Source of the DNA: Mycobacterium mantenii
Lineage (GTDB): Bacteria > Actinomycetota > Actinomycetes > Mycobacteriales > Mycobacteriaceae
NCBI RefSeq assembly: GCF_010731775.1
Contig: NZ_AP022590.1
Coordinates: 5,518,001-5,582,000 of the forward strand
Direction: 5' to 3'
Length of the DNA: 64,000 nt
Shown: positions 41,338-51,425 of the stretch, piece by piece
Layout: each line of letters starts with the position of its first letter
Position numbering within the stretch: position 1 is the first letter of the stretch
Program-made: the position numbers and the translations under genes
Notes under the pieces: model-generated
Seen by the model: the letters and a program-made list of their open reading frames with translations, nothing else
What the model was told of the DNA's origin: nothing
The model's database searches: none

Positions 41338-43715
41338 CTCTCACCCATACGTCTGGCCTGACCGACGCCGAAGTGGCGCAGCGGGTGGCCGACGGCAAGA
41401 GCAATGCGGTGCGCGAGCGCGCCACGCGCAGCATCACCGACATCGTCCGGGCCAACGTCTTCACCCGGATCAACGCGATCCTCGGGGTGTTGCTGCTGAT
41501 CGTGCTGGCGACGGGCTCGGTGATCAATGGGATGTTCGGGCTGTTGATCGTCGCCAACAGTGTCGTCGGCATGGTGCAGGAGATCCGGGCCAAGCAGACA
41601 CTGGACAAGCTCGCGATCGTGGGACAGGCGAAACCCTTGGTGCGCAGGCAATCCGGAGTTCGGGCGGTGCCGCCCGCCGAGGTGGTGCTCGACGACATCA
41701 TCGAGCTCGGTCCCGGCGATCAGGTCGTGGTCGACGGCGAGATCGTCGAAGAGGCGAACCTGGAAGTCGACGAGTCGCTGCTGACCGGTGAGGCCGACCC
41801 GATCGCCAAGGCCGTCGGCGACCCGGTGATGTCGGGCAGTTTCGTCGTCGCGGGCAGCGGCGCCTACCGCGCCACCAAGGTCGGGCCGGACGCGTATGCG
41901 ACCAGGCTCGCCGAGGAGGCCAGCAAGTTCACCTTGGTGAAATCCGAACTGCGCAACGGCATTAACCGCATCCTGCAGTTCATCACCTACCTGTTGGTGC
42001 CCGCCGGTCTGCTCACCATCTACACCCAGCTGTTCACCACGCACGCGGACTGGCGGCAGGCCGTGCTGCGCACGGTCGGCGCACTGGTGCCCATGGTGCC
42101 CGAAGGACTGGTGTTGCTGACGTCGGTCGCGTTCGCGGTCGGGGTCGTCCGGCTCGGTCAGCGCCGGTGCCTGGTGCAGGAGTTGCCCGCCATCGAGGGA
42201 CTCGCGCGGGTCGACGTGGTCTGCGCGGACAAGACGGGCACCCTGACCGAAAGCGGCATGCGGGTCGCGCGGGTGGACGAGCTCGACCAATCCGGGCGGC
42301 AGATCGCCGATGTGCTGGCCTCGCTGGCCGCAGCCGATCCCCGGCCCAACGCGAGCATGCGGGCGATCGCCGAGACCTATCACCAACCGACCGGCTGGAC
42401 CGCCACGGCGACAGCACCTTTCAAGTCGGCCACCAAGTGGAGCGGTGTGTCGTTTCACGACCATGGCAACTGGGTGATGGGAGCTCCGGACGTGCTGCTC
42501 GAGCCGGCATCGGCGGCGGCCGATCAGGCCGAGCGGATCGGGGCGCAGGGGTTGCGGGTCCTGCTGCTCGGCGCCAGTAACGTGGCCGTCGACCACCCCG
42601 ACGCGCCGGGCCGCGTCACTCCCGTCGCGCTGGTGGTCCTCGAGCAGAAAGTGCGTCCGGATGCCGGGCAGACGCTGGATTTCTTTGCTGAGCAAGGTGT
42701 TTCGGTCAAAGTGCTTTCCGGGGACAACGCCGTCTCGGTCGGCGCCGTCGCCGGCAAGCTCGGGTTGCGCGGCGAGACGATGGACGCACGCCGGCTCCCC
42801 TCCGAGCCCGCGAAATTGGCCGACGCGCTGGACACCCACACCACCTTCGGCCGGGTCCGGCCGGACCAGAAGCGCGCCGTCGTGCGTGCCCTGCAATCAC
42901 ACGGCCACACCGTGGCGATGACCGGCGACGGCGTCAACGACGTGCTGGCGCTCAAGGACGCCGATATCGGTGTCGCGATGGGCGCGGGCAGCCCGGCATC
43001 TCGCGCCGTTGCGCAGATCGTCTTGCTGGACAACAGGTTTGCCACACTGCCCTACGTGGTCGGCGAGGGACGCCGGGTGATCGGCAACATCGAGCGCGTT
43101 GCCAACCTCTTTCTGACCAAGACCGTGTACTCGGTCCTGCTGGCGTTGCTGGTGGGCATCGAATGCCTGCTCGCCAAACCGCTCAAAGCCGACCCGCTGC
43201 TGTATCCGTTCCAGCCCATCCACGTCACCATCGCGGCCTGGTTCACCATCGGAATACCGTCGTTCATCCTGTCGCTGGCGCCCAACAACGAACGCGCCCA
43301 CGCGGGTTTCGTGCGCCGGGTGCTGACCTCCGCGTTGCCCTCCGGACTGATCGTGGGCACCGCGACGTTCGCCTCCTACCTGCTGGCCTACCACGGCCGT
43401 CATGCGACCTTCGTCCAGCAGGATCAGGCGTCGACCGCGGCCCTCATCACGTTGCTGATGACCGCGCTGTGGGTGCTGGCGGTGGTGGCGCGCCCTTACG
43501 AGTGGTGGCGGGTGGCGCTGGTAATCGCTTCGGGCCTGGCCTATGTGGTGATTTTCAGCCTGCCGCTGGCGCGCAAGGAGTTCCTGCTCGACCCGTCCAA
43601 TGTCGTGGTGACCTCGACCGCGCTGGGCATCGGTGTGTTGGGTGCCGCCGCCATCGAGGCCACCTGGTGGATCCGGGCCAAAGTGCTGGGGGTGCAGCCG
43701 CGGTTGTGGCGCTGA
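41334..43715 (+). CDS. ctpE: P-type calcium-transporting ATPase CtpE
   Basis: A 793-residue P-type ATPase that in mycobacteria imports Ca2+. The phosphorylation motif DKTGTLT is at Asp299, with the TGEAD dephosphorylation loop before it and the hinge [16 protein letters not shown] after it. About eight to ten membrane segments are visible, including PEGL in the ion-site helix ([10 protein letters not shown]). It begins inside the lipoprotein gene's stop (ATGA). Orthologue of Rv0908. Confidence 0.95.
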   Translation: MTLTHTSGLTDAEVAQRVADGKSNAVRERATRSITDIVRANVFTRINAILGVLLLIVLATGSVINGMFGLLIVANSVVGMVQEIRAKQTLDKLAIVGQAKPLVRRQSGVRAVPPAEVVLDDIIELGPGDQVVVDGEIVEEANLEVDESLLTGEADPIAKAVGDPVMSGSFVVAGSGAYRATKVGPDAYATRLAEEASKFTLVKSELRNGINRILQFITYLLVPAGLLTIYTQLFTTHADWRQAVLRTVGALVPMVPEGLVLLTSVAFAVGVVRLGQRRCLVQELPAIEGLARVDVVCADKTGTLTESGMRVARVDELDQSGRQIADVLASLAAADPRPNASMRAIAETYHQPTGWTATATAPFKSATKWSGVSFHDHGNWVMGAPDVLLEPASAAADQAERIGAQGLRVLLLGASNVAVDHPDAPGRVTPVALVVLEQKVRPDAGQTLDFFAEQGVSVKVLSGDNAVSVGAVAGKLGLRGETMDARRLPSEPAKLADALDTHTTFGRVRPDQKRAVVRALQSHGHTVAMTGDGVNDVLALKDADIGVAMGAGSPASRAVAQIVLLDNRFATLPYVVGEGRRVIGNIERVANLFLTKTVYSVLLALLVGIECLLAKPLKADPLLYPFQPIHVTIAAWFTIGIPSFILSLAPNNERAHAGFVRRVLTSALPSGLIVGTATFASYLLAYHGRHATFVQQDQASTAALITLLMTALWVLAVVARPYEWWRVALVIASGLAYVVIFSLPLARKEFLLDPSNVVVTSTALGIGVLGAAAIEATWWIRAKVLGVQPRLWR

Positions 43716-43780
43716 GCGCGCGAACTCACCGCAAGTACGTTGTCACCGGGCAAGTACGATGCCGGGGAAAGGGAGGGCGC

Positions 43781-43966
43781 ATGGGTTTCCTGGACAAGGC
43801 GAAGGACCTGCTGTCGCAGAACGCCGACAAGGTCGAGATGGCGATCGACAAGGCCGGCGAGTTCGTCGACGAGAAGACGCAGGGCAAGTACACCGACACC
43901 ATTCAACAGGTGCAGGAGCAGGCCAGGAAGGCCACCGGCGCCGCCGACACCGGCGACCAGCAGTAG
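43781..43966 (+). CDS. Antitoxin-like protein, Rv0909 homologue
   Basis: A 61-residue amphipathic helical protein ([20 protein letters not shown]) matching the Rv0909-type antitoxin family. It follows GGGAGGGCGC by a good distance and sits two bases before the Rv0910 homologue. In H37Rv the pair was reported as a toxin-antitoxin system by toxicity screening. The fold is a short Lys/Glu-rich helix also seen in other actinobacteria. Confidence 0.85.
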   Translation: MGFLDKAKDLLSQNADKVEMAIDKAGEFVDEKTQGKYTDTIQQVQEQARKATGAADTGDQQ

Positions 43967-43968
43967 CA

Positions 43969-44463
43969 ATGGCGAAGCTTTCCGGATCCATCGATGTCCC
44001 GCTGCCACCCGAGGTGGCCTGGCAGCATGCCTCCGACCTGTCCCGGTTCAAGGACTGGCTGACCATCCACCGCGTGTGGCGCAGCAGATTGCCCGACGAG
44101 ATCGAGAAGGGCACGGTCGTCGAGTCGATCGTCGAGGTCAAGGGCATGCACAACCGGATCAAGTGGACGGTGGTGCGCTACAAGCCGCCCGAGGGCATGA
44201 CGCTCAACGGCGACGGCGTCGGCGGGGTCAAGGTCAAGCTGCTGGCGAAGATTCAGCCCACGGTCGACGGCTCCATCGTCAGCTTCGATGTGCACCTGGG
44301 CGGCCCGGCGCTGTTCGGCCCCATCGGCATGATCGTCGCCGCGGCCCTGCGCGGCGATATCAATCAGTCGTTGGAGAACTTCGTAATGGTATTCACCCGG
44401 CCCGACCCGAGTACGAACGGAGACGGTGGGTCTCGTCGTTGCGGTGGCGCCGATGAGTTTTAG
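43969..44463 (+). CDS. SRPBCC-family toxin-like protein, Rv0910 homologue
   Basis: A 164-residue START-like fold protein (SIDVPLPPEVAWQHASDLSRF), the presumed toxin of the pair with the Rv0909 homologue. The conserved domain ends near residue 145; the last 20 residues are divergent and extend beyond the 144-residue H37Rv protein, perhaps by a late stop. How a START-like fold would be toxic is not known; a lipid-binding role is possible. Confidence 0.82.
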   Translation: MAKLSGSIDVPLPPEVAWQHASDLSRFKDWLTIHRVWRSRLPDEIEKGTVVESIVEVKGMHNRIKWTVVRYKPPEGMTLNGDGVGGVKVKLLAKIQPTVDGSIVSFDVHLGGPALFGPIGMIVAAALRGDINQSLENFVMVFTRPDPSTNGDGGSRRCGGADEF

Positions 44464-44526
44464 GCTCGGCAGCAGTCGATAGTGTGAAGCTCTTTTTCCG
44501 GGGCCAGACACCACCAGGAGGTCACC

Positions 44527-45297
44527 GTGCCTACCCGTGACTGCGCTCCGCTGGGCGCCCCGTGCTGGATCGATCTGACCACGTCCGACGTTGCCCGCGC
44601 CCAGGAGTTCTACGGCGAGGTCTTCGGCTGGACGTTCGAGTCCGCCGGACCCGAGTACGGCGGATACGTCAACGTCGCCAAGGACGGTCATCCGGTGGCC
44701 GGCATCATGGCCAACCGGCCCGAAGCCGGGTCGCCCGACCACTGGGCCACCTATTTCCACACCGCCGACATCGACACGACGCTGGGCGCCGTCACCGCGG
44801 CCGGTGGTCAGGTGTGCATGGCGATGGAGGTACCCGCCAAGGGCCACATGGCCGTGGCGACCGATCCTGCCGGAGCGGCGTTCGGGTTGTGGCAGCCGCT
44901 AGAGCATCGCGGGTTCGAGCTGATCGGGGCCGCTGGCTCGCCGGTCTGGCACCAGCTGACCACGCGCGGCTACGGCGCGGCCCTCGACTTCTACCGCGAC
45001 GTGCTTGGATGGCAGGTCGAGCCCGTTTCCGACACCGACGAATTTCGCTACAGCACAGCGCGACTCGGCGGTGAGGATCTACTCGGGGTGATGGACGGCG
45101 CCGCATTCTTGCCACCGGAAATCCCGTCGAACTGGGTGATCTTCTTCGGCGCCGAGGATGTCGACGAGACCCTGCGGGTGATCGCCGGCAACGGCGGCAT
45201 GGTGGTGCGCGGCGCCGAGGACACCCCGTACGGGCGGCTGGCCGCGGCGAGCGATCCCATGGGTGCGGTCTTCAACCTGTCCTCGCTGCAGACCTAG
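44527..45297 (+). CDS. Two-domain VOC (glyoxalase-like) protein, Rv0911 homologue
   Basis: A 256-residue protein of two tandem VOC modules: the first with APCWIDLTTSDVARAQEFYG and DPAGAAFGLWQP, the second with GSPVWHQLTTRGYGAALDFY and SDPMGAVFNL. Such pairs form one metal or small-molecule binding site. The GTG start follows AGGAGGTCACC. The substrate is unknown; members are often annotated as hydroxylase or glyoxalase. Confidence 0.88.
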   Translation: MPTRDCAPLGAPCWIDLTTSDVARAQEFYGEVFGWTFESAGPEYGGYVNVAKDGHPVAGIMANRPEAGSPDHWATYFHTADIDTTLGAVTAAGGQVCMAMEVPAKGHMAVATDPAGAAFGLWQPLEHRGFELIGAAGSPVWHQLTTRGYGAALDFYRDVLGWQVEPVSDTDEFRYSTARLGGEDLLGVMDGAAFLPPEIPSNWVIFFGAEDVDETLRVIAGNGGMVVRGAEDTPYGRLAAASDPMGAVFNLSSLQT

Positions 45298-45343
45298 CGC
45301 GTCAGCCGACGGGCCGGTGTCGGGGTCCGTTAATCTCGCTAGC

Positions 45344-45778
45344 ATGAATCGCCGACTGCGCCCGGGTTGGCTGGTGGCGTTTTTCGCGGTGCTGGTGTCG
45401 GCGAGCGCCTGGCTGCCGTGGCTGAGCACCTCCGTGAACGGCGGGGGTTGGTCCAACGCCATCGGCGGCGCCCACGGCAACTTGGAACTGCCCCGGGGGT
45501 TCGGGGCGGGCCAGCTCATCGTGCTGTTGGCCTCGACGCTGCTGGTGGTCGGCGCGATGATGGGCCGCGGCCTGTCGGTGAAGCTCGCTTCGGTTGCCGC
45601 ACTGTTGATCTCGTCGCTGATCGTCGCGCTGACGGTGTGGTACTACAGACTCAACGTCAACCCGCCGGTGTCGGCCGAATACGGCCTGTACGTCGGTGCG
45701 GGCGCCGCGGTCTGCGCGGTGGCGTGCTCGCTGGTGGCCGTGATCGCCGCCTTGGCTTCCGGCCGGTCCGGCCGCTGA
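45344..45778 (+). CDS. Conserved membrane protein, Rv0912 homologue
   Basis: A 144-residue protein with four hydrophobic segments (about 8-26, 55-72, 78-98, 112-135) and short loops. It has no recognised domain. It converges with the neighbouring VOC gene, their stops separated by four bases. Orthologue of Rv0912 by position and length. Confidence 0.83.
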   Translation: MNRRLRPGWLVAFFAVLVSASAWLPWLSTSVNGGGWSNAIGGAHGNLELPRGFGAGQLIVLLASTLLVVGAMMGRGLSVKLASVAALLISSLIVALTVWYYRLNVNPPVSAEYGLYVGAGAAVCAVACSLVAVIAALASGRSGR

Positions 45779-45782
45779 ACCC

Positions 45783-46274
45783 TCAGCCTGACGGAAATTC
45801 GTGCGTTCCGGACGTGCCGCTGTTCTCGGGCTCGTTGACGCCGAATACGAACGGCGCGAACACGATTTCGCGTCCATCCGGGTCGCGGAAGGTAACCGCA
45901 CCGGTGGCCGCCCAGTACGGGTGCTGTTCGACGGGTTCGACGCCCGCGTCACGCAGACGTGTCACGGCGGCATGTTGCGCCTGTGGGTCGGGAAAGTACA
46001 GACACAGCTGCTCGTGATGGTCCACCTGGACCGCTTCGACGGCCTCCACGATCTCCATGGTGAGGTTCCAGCTGGGCAGCCCGAAGATCGCGCCGTTGCT
46101 TCCGTAGCTGTCCCCGAAGGTTTCATAGAGCGGCAGCCCCACCAGATCGCGGTAGAACCCCACCGTTTCGGCGAAGCGTGAGGAGCGACGCGCGAAGCGG
46201 ATGGCGCCGATCGGCGCCAGCTGCGGCGGCCAGTGCGTGTGGCGGCGCGCGTGCTTGTGCTGGTCGGTGCTCAT
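45783..46274 (-). CDS. VOC-superfamily protein downstream of the carotenoid oxygenase
   Basis: A 163-residue glyoxalase-like protein with an N-terminal His-rich extension (MSTDQHKHARRHTHW) and VOC strands (FARRSSRFAETVGFYRDLVG and VTFRDPDGREIVFAP). Its start overlaps the carotenoid oxygenase stop by ATGA, so it is the last gene of a thiolase-oxygenase-VOC operon. The His-rich head could bind metal. No H37Rv counterpart at this site that I recall. Confidence 0.84.
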   Translation of the reverse strand: MSTDQHKHARRHTHWPPQLAPIGAIRFARRSSRFAETVGFYRDLVGLPLYETFGDSYGSNGAIFGLPSWNLTMEIVEAVEAVQVDHHEQLCLYFPDPQAQHAAVTRLRDAGVEPVEQHPYWAATGAVTFRDPDGREIVFAPFVFGVNEPENSGTSGTHEFPSG

Positions 46275-47794
46275 CACAGTCCGATCGCGCCGGCGGCCGA
46301 GTCGGCGGTGTCCCAGCGCCGCAATTGCGCACCGGGCGCCCACGTCGAGTGGGTGCCGCTGGAAATACGTTCCGGCAGTTGAAGTTTGCACACAGGGCCG
46401 TCGGCGACCCGGGCGGCGTCGAACACCAGGCAGTAGGAGGCGTCGGCGTTCATGTCGGTGGTGAGGGTGACCAGGTAGCCGTCGTCTTCGCCGGTGGCGC
46501 CCACGCGCGGCGCCATCGCGGTCTCGCTGCCGTAGACGCCCTCACCGAACGAGAACCCCTCCTCGGTGCCGGTGCTCAGGTCGTGTTTGACCAGGCCGTC
46601 GAATAAGAACCAGCCTGGCTTGCCGGTGGCGGCATAGGTGTAGCGGTAGTCGCCGCCCGCGTAGCCGGGATTGATGGTGCCGAACTCGGTGATGGACTCC
46701 GACAGCCGCTCTTCTCGCACCGAGCCCGTGACCATGTTGAGGCGCCACCGGTGCAGCCGGGCCTGCAGGCGGTCCAGGGCGAGGAAGCGAAACAGCTTCT
46801 CCCACTTCGTCCCTCCGGTGTCAAGCGGGGACGGATCGCCTTCGAAGAAGCCGTCGAGCACGATCTCGTCGCCGTCCTCGTATGCGTTGGTGAAGTGCAG
46901 CACGAACGTCGGGTCGGCCTCGAACCAGCGAATGTTTTGGGTGGCGCCACGACGCGGGATCACCGCGAACCGCGACGGCATGTGGGGATAGAAGCGCGGC
47001 AGGTGCACGTCGTGCTCGAGCAGCTGGGGATCCCAGAACAACGGAAAGTCGTTGAGAATGGCGTAGTTTTCGGTGAACGCCATGTCGTGGGGGAGCCGCG
47101 GACCGGGTAGCGGGATGTCGACATAGTGCGCCAGCTCGTTGCGCTCGTCGACCACACCGTAATGCATGTACGGCTCTTGCTTGCTGTAGTTGAAGAACAG
47201 CAGTTCACCGGTTCTGTTGTCTACCTTGGGATGTGCGGAGACGCCCCAGTCGGCCGGGAAGCCCCCGTTCCACGACTCCTTGCCGAGCGTGGCGGCCGAG
47301 TACGGGTCGATCCGATACAGGTCGCCGCACTGGTAGAAACTGGTCAGCGCGATACCGCGGTGGACGATGACGTCCGTGCTCGACGCATCCTTCATCTTCG
47401 TGCGCGCGCCCCACCCCTGCTCGCGCCGCGCCAATTGCACGGGCTCGGCCAGACCCGGCCACAGCGGCTCGCCCGCCTCGTTCTCGGCCAGGAATCCGTC
47501 GGTGCGGATGAATCGGTTGCGGTAGAAGGCCTTTCCGTCCCGGAATCCGACCACGTGCAGCATGCCGTCGCCGTCGAACGGGTGATAGGTCTTCAATGCC
47601 GGGTGCAGCGGGTTCTCGGTGTTGCGCAGGTAGACGCCATCCAGGTCGGGAGGGATCTCGCCCTCCACGGCGGCGAGGTCGTCGGCGTCCCACTCGGTGG
47701 TCTGCGGGCGCCACGGTCCGGTGCGGTAGGGGTGGTCGTCGTCTTCGGGCAAGGTGGACAGGAACTTTGCGACGATCTCAACATCCATGGTCAT
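46274..47794 (-). CDS. Carotenoid cleavage oxygenase family protein, Rv0913c homologue
   Basis: A 506-residue non-heme iron dioxygenase of the RPE65/CCO family, cleaving carbon-carbon double bonds in carotenoid- or stilbene-like compounds. Candidate iron histidines lie in VSAHPKVDNR, LPHDMAFTEN, VLHFTNAYED and the C-terminal GTHSTWAPG, giving the expected four. FDGDGMLH is the family's N-terminal motif. The ATG overlaps the upstream thiolase stop (ATGA). Natural substrate unknown. Confidence 0.9.
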   Translation of the reverse strand: MTMDVEIVAKFLSTLPEDDDHPYRTGPWRPQTTEWDADDLAAVEGEIPPDLDGVYLRNTENPLHPALKTYHPFDGDGMLHVVGFRDGKAFYRNRFIRTDGFLAENEAGEPLWPGLAEPVQLARREQGWGARTKMKDASSTDVIVHRGIALTSFYQCGDLYRIDPYSAATLGKESWNGGFPADWGVSAHPKVDNRTGELLFFNYSKQEPYMHYGVVDERNELAHYVDIPLPGPRLPHDMAFTENYAILNDFPLFWDPQLLEHDVHLPRFYPHMPSRFAVIPRRGATQNIRWFEADPTFVLHFTNAYEDGDEIVLDGFFEGDPSPLDTGGTKWEKLFRFLALDRLQARLHRWRLNMVTGSVREERLSESITEFGTINPGYAGGDYRYTYAATGKPGWFLFDGLVKHDLSTGTEEGFSFGEGVYGSETAMAPRVGATGEDDGYLVTLTTDMNADASYCLVFDAARVADGPVCKLQLPERISSGTHSTWAPGAQLRRWDTADSAAGAIGL

Positions 47795-49017
47795 AAGCCT
47801 TTGGTGCGGCTGACGATGAAACTGACTGTGGTGGCGGTGCTGCCGCCGAAGTTCAGGGTGCCGAAGGTCTGCGCGCCGTCGACCTGATACTCGCCGGCGG
47901 CATCGCTGATCTGCTTGGCCGCATCGAGCAGCATCCGCACGCCGGTGGCGCCGACCGGGTGTCCGCCGCCGATCAGTCCGCCGCTGGGGTTGATCGGTAG
48001 CCGGCCGCCGATCTCGATCTCGCCGTTTTCGATGGCCTTCCACGAGTCTCCCGGCCCGGTCAACCCGAGGTGGTCGATGGCCAGGTACTCGCTGGGGGTG
48101 AAACAGTCATGCACTTCGAAACCGTCGACGTCGTCGAGGCCGCGCTGCGCGCGGCGCAACGCGTCGAGGACCACCGCCCGCACGTGGGGCAGGACGTACG
48201 GGTCACCATCTGCGCGGTCCAGCTTCTGTTGCAGGCCCAGCCCGACGGTGCGGTGGCCCCAGCCGTCGATGCGGCCGATCGGGCGCGCATCGGGACGATC
48301 GCGCAGATAGGCGTCGTTGACGAGCACCAATCCCGCACCGCCGTCGGTCATTTGGCTGCAGTCGAATCGTCGTAACCGGCCTTCGGTGATCGGGTTGGTC
48401 GCATCATCGTCGGTGATCGGGTCGGGAACGTTCCATTTGCGGGTCTGGGCGTTAGGGTTACGCCGAGCGTTGGCGAAGTTGAGCTGCGCGATCGCCCGCA
48501 GGTGCGCGTCGTCCAGGCCGTACCGGCGGTCGTATTCGTCGGCAACTTGGGCGAACATGGACGGCCACAGGTAGCGGGCGTCGGCCCCCTCGTGACCGGT
48601 CCACGCCGCCGCACCCAGATGTTGCGCGGCGGTGTCACCCGCGACGGTCTTCTCCAGCTCGATCCCCACCACCAGCGCGCAGTCATACGCGCCCGATCGC
48701 AGGTCGGCCATCGCCGACAGCGCCGCCACGCTGCCAGAGGCGCACGCCGCTTCGTGTCGCGATGCGGGGGTATCCCAAAGGCCGTCGCAGACCGTGGCGG
48801 GCATCGCCCCGAGGTGGCCCTGGCGGGCGAACATCTCGCCGAAGGCGTTACCGACGTGCACCACCCCGACCGCGGTCGCGTCGATCTTGGCCGCGGTTAG
48901 CGTGGCGTCGACGACCTCGGCGGTCAACGCGGCGAAGTCGCGGCCTTCCTTGTGGAGGTTGCGAGCAAAATCGCTTTGGTAACCGCCGAGAATCCACACA
49001 CCGGTCGACCCATCCAT
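47791..49017 (-). CDS. Thiolase-fold lipid-transfer/acetyl-CoA acetyltransferase-like protein, Rv0914c homologue
   Basis: A 408-residue thiolase-superfamily protein. The nucleophile Cys is in RHEAACASGSVAAL, and the C-terminal NPSGGLIGGGHPVGATG keeps the catalytic His, unlike the first gene of this window. It begins the operon with the carotenoid oxygenase and VOC genes, so it may handle acyl-CoA products of isoprenoid cleavage; that link is inferred. In H37Rv PPE14 and PE7 lie beyond it; here a DUF4185 gene does. Confidence 0.9.
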   Translation of the reverse strand: MDGSTGVWILGGYQSDFARNLHKEGRDFAALTAEVVDATLTAAKIDATAVGVVHVGNAFGEMFARQGHLGAMPATVCDGLWDTPASRHEAACASGSVAALSAMADLRSGAYDCALVVGIELEKTVAGDTAAQHLGAAAWTGHEGADARYLWPSMFAQVADEYDRRYGLDDAHLRAIAQLNFANARRNPNAQTRKWNVPDPITDDDATNPITEGRLRRFDCSQMTDGGAGLVLVNDAYLRDRPDARPIGRIDGWGHRTVGLGLQQKLDRADGDPYVLPHVRAVVLDALRRAQRGLDDVDGFEVHDCFTPSEYLAIDHLGLTGPGDSWKAIENGEIEIGGRLPINPSGGLIGGGHPVGATGVRMLLDAAKQISDAAGEYQVDGAQTFGTLNFGGSTATTVSFIVSRTKGL

Positions 49018-49851
49018 ACGCCGACGGTACTCCCGCGCGGCGGGGTTGTTGAGGGCTATCGCCGAGCCCGCGCCGACTGGCGTGGGTTGGGTGAAAGGGC
49101 CCGAAAAAGGGCGGCCCCGTCGGCTCTCGGGCTGAACCGACGGGACCTAGACGGGCGCGAAGGCCGGCCAACACGCTCGCCTCTGTTGGATCATTGCCAC
49201 CGATGACGGTCGACAAACATGCTGACCCAATCAATTTGAGTGTGACACGTCGCAGGCGTTGCGTCGGGTGAATGACGATTCGCATTGTCCGGGTGTGCGC
49301 ACGGTCCCCGACGGGTCGGCCGGCCGCACGGTTGAGCTGGGGCAATGTGGTGCGCTCGTACCGATGCGCGGCGGTGGCACAACGCGCCGGTCGCGCCACG
49401 ACCGGGCTCCAGAAGCGCTCGACGCGCGAGCCTTGCGCGCGGACGTTCGGTTTGTTTGGCGGCCGCCCAGCAAAGTATCGGCGCCCCTCACCCCGCCGCG
49501 GCGCGGCTGGCGCAGGCCCGTGTGATGAGTGCCCGCCTCTTAGCGACAGCCGGGGCGCCGGGGGCGTCGCCCATATCTCGGGTGGCGCCGGCCCGTGCAC
49601 CATCGTGGCACCGCGGCGGTTGCCCGCGGAATGCGGATGGCCGCGATGATGGCAAAGCAGTCGGCGCTTCTTAGCTGCCCATACGGGCAGGTAGCTAATC
49701 GTATGTTAGGGGCGCTGCGGTGGGAATCGCCGCGTTGCGACACGGTCACGGATGGATACCTATCAGCGCATCACTAGTCACATATGCCTCGGGGATAACT
49801 ATCGTCACATGAGCTCGCTAAGGACCGGTGTCCTATCCCGAAAGGTGCTAC
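49018..49851. other. 834-base intergenic region without a convincing gene
   Basis: This region separates the divergent thiolase and DUF4185 genes. The reading frames here have unusual composition and overlap one another, with no domain. A perfect inverted repeat, CTGCCC/GGGCAG with an ATAC loop, is at 49675-49690. Closer to the DUF4185 start the sequence is AT-richer and likely holds its promoter. Confidence 0.5.
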
Positions 49852-51378
49852 ATGTCGGCGTTTCTGCGAAGTGTGTCGCTCTCGATGGCGTCGGCGGCCG
49901 CGATCGGATTCGTCCTCGTGGTGGGGCCCGCGCCGACCGCTAACGCGACTCCGTGCGGGGCGCCCGAAGCGAATGTGGAACCGCCCGCCGCGCCGCCGGC
50001 CATGCCCGCGCCGCAGCCAGTCGTCCAGCCGCCGACCGGGCGCAGGCCCAGCCACACGAATGACCAGGCGCCGCTACCGCGGCTGGGTCCGCTGATCTCG
50101 TCGTTGCTCAAGCCGGTCGCGCCGGGCCGGCAGTACTCCGCACCGGTGCACCCGCGAGCCGAGGGACCCGACCCGTCCGCGCCGATGTACCCGCAAGCCG
50201 AGGTATTGCCGCCCGGGCCGAACCCGCCCGCGCCCGGCGTCCCGCAATTACCGCCGAATGCCAACCAGCTGCGCCCGAACGCCGCGCCGATGCCGCAGCC
50301 CCAGGCCGAGCCGGGGCCGCCGCCTCCTTCCATCGCGGGGGCTCCGACGTCGCTCGTCGACTGGGTGACCGGACCGAACGGCCCCAACAAGACTTTGCAA
50401 CGCTTCAGCATCTCGGGTACCGACCTCGGGATTGCTTGGGACAACGGCGATCCCGCCAACCGCCAGGTTCTGATGGCTTTCGGTGATACCTTCGGTTATT
50501 GCAAGGTGCACGGCCAGCAGTGGCGCTACAACACGCTGTTCCGCAGCAACGATCACGATCTGTCCAAGGGAATTCACATCGCTGACGGTGTGCCGAACGA
50601 CAGGTATTCCGGGTCGCCGGTCTGGGCGCCCGGGCTTTCCAAACAGGTCGTCAACACCATCCACAAGGCGGCACATGAAACGGGCATCATTCCGACCGCG
50701 GCGATGTCCATGGGCAGAACCCAGTACATGAGCTACATGTCGATCCGCCAATGGGGCCACGACGGCGAATGGTCGACGAACTACTCGGCGATCGCCAGGT
50801 CCAACGACAATGGCCAGAACTGGGGGATCTTCCCGACCACCATCCGTACGGCCTCGCCGGATGCCATTCCGGGAGCTGGGTTTACGCCAGGAAATGAGAA
50901 TTTCCAGATGGGCGCGTTCATGAAGGGCAACGACGGTTACCTCTACCAGTTCGGCACCCCGTCGGGACGTGGCGGCGCGGCATTCCTGTCCCGCGTTCCA
51001 CCGAACCAACTACCCGACCTGACCAAGTACCAATACTGGAACGGCGACAACGGCGGCCACTGGGTTGCGAACAATCCGGGCGCGGCGACACCGATTTTCC
51101 CGGGGCCGGTCGGCGAGATGTCGGCCCAGTACAACAGTTATCTCAAGCAATACCTGGTGCTCTACACCGACGGCGGCAGCAACGACGTCGTGGCACGGAC
51201 CGCCCCGACGCCGCAGGGGCCATGGAGCCCCGAGCAACCGCTGGTGTCGTCGTTCCAGATGCCCGGTGGTATCTATGCGCCGATGATCCATCCCTGGTCG
51301 TCGGGCCGAGACCTGTACTTCAACCTGTCGTTGTGGTCGGCATACGACGTGATGCTGATGCACACCGTGCTGCCGTAA
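49852..51378 (+). CDS. Secreted DUF4185 protein (candidate GH183 endo-D-arabinanase-like)
   Basis: A 508-residue exported protein: signal peptide (about 1-35, ending in ANATPCG), a Pro/Ala-rich linker (about 40-165), then a five-bladed-propeller-like DUF4185 domain (about 170-508). The DUF4185 hallmark MAFGDTFGYC is present, with a conserved GSPVWAPG strand and PMIHPW near the end. DUF4185 enzymes were assigned to glycoside hydrolase family 183, which cleaves the arabinan of mycobacterial cell walls; activity here is inferred. ATG at 49852 follows AAAGG at good spacing. Confidence 0.82.
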   Translation: MSAFLRSVSLSMASAAAIGFVLVVGPAPTANATPCGAPEANVEPPAAPPAMPAPQPVVQPPTGRRPSHTNDQAPLPRLGPLISSLLKPVAPGRQYSAPVHPRAEGPDPSAPMYPQAEVLPPGPNPPAPGVPQLPPNANQLRPNAAPMPQPQAEPGPPPPSIAGAPTSLVDWVTGPNGPNKTLQRFSISGTDLGIAWDNGDPANRQVLMAFGDTFGYCKVHGQQWRYNTLFRSNDHDLSKGIHIADGVPNDRYSGSPVWAPGLSKQVVNTIHKAAHETGIIPTAAMSMGRTQYMSYMSIRQWGHDGEWSTNYSAIARSNDNGQNWGIFPTTIRTASPDAIPGAGFTPGNENFQMGAFMKGNDGYLYQFGTPSGRGGAAFLSRVPPNQLPDLTKYQYWNGDNGGHWVANNPGAATPIFPGPVGEMSAQYNSYLKQYLVLYTDGGSNDVVARTAPTPQGPWSPEQPLVSSFQMPGGIYAPMIHPWSSGRDLYFNLSLWSAYDVMLMHTVLP

Positions 51379-51425
51379 AGACGTTGCCGTCGAACAACGA
51401 TGGCCAGAGTGAGAGGAGGGCGACG

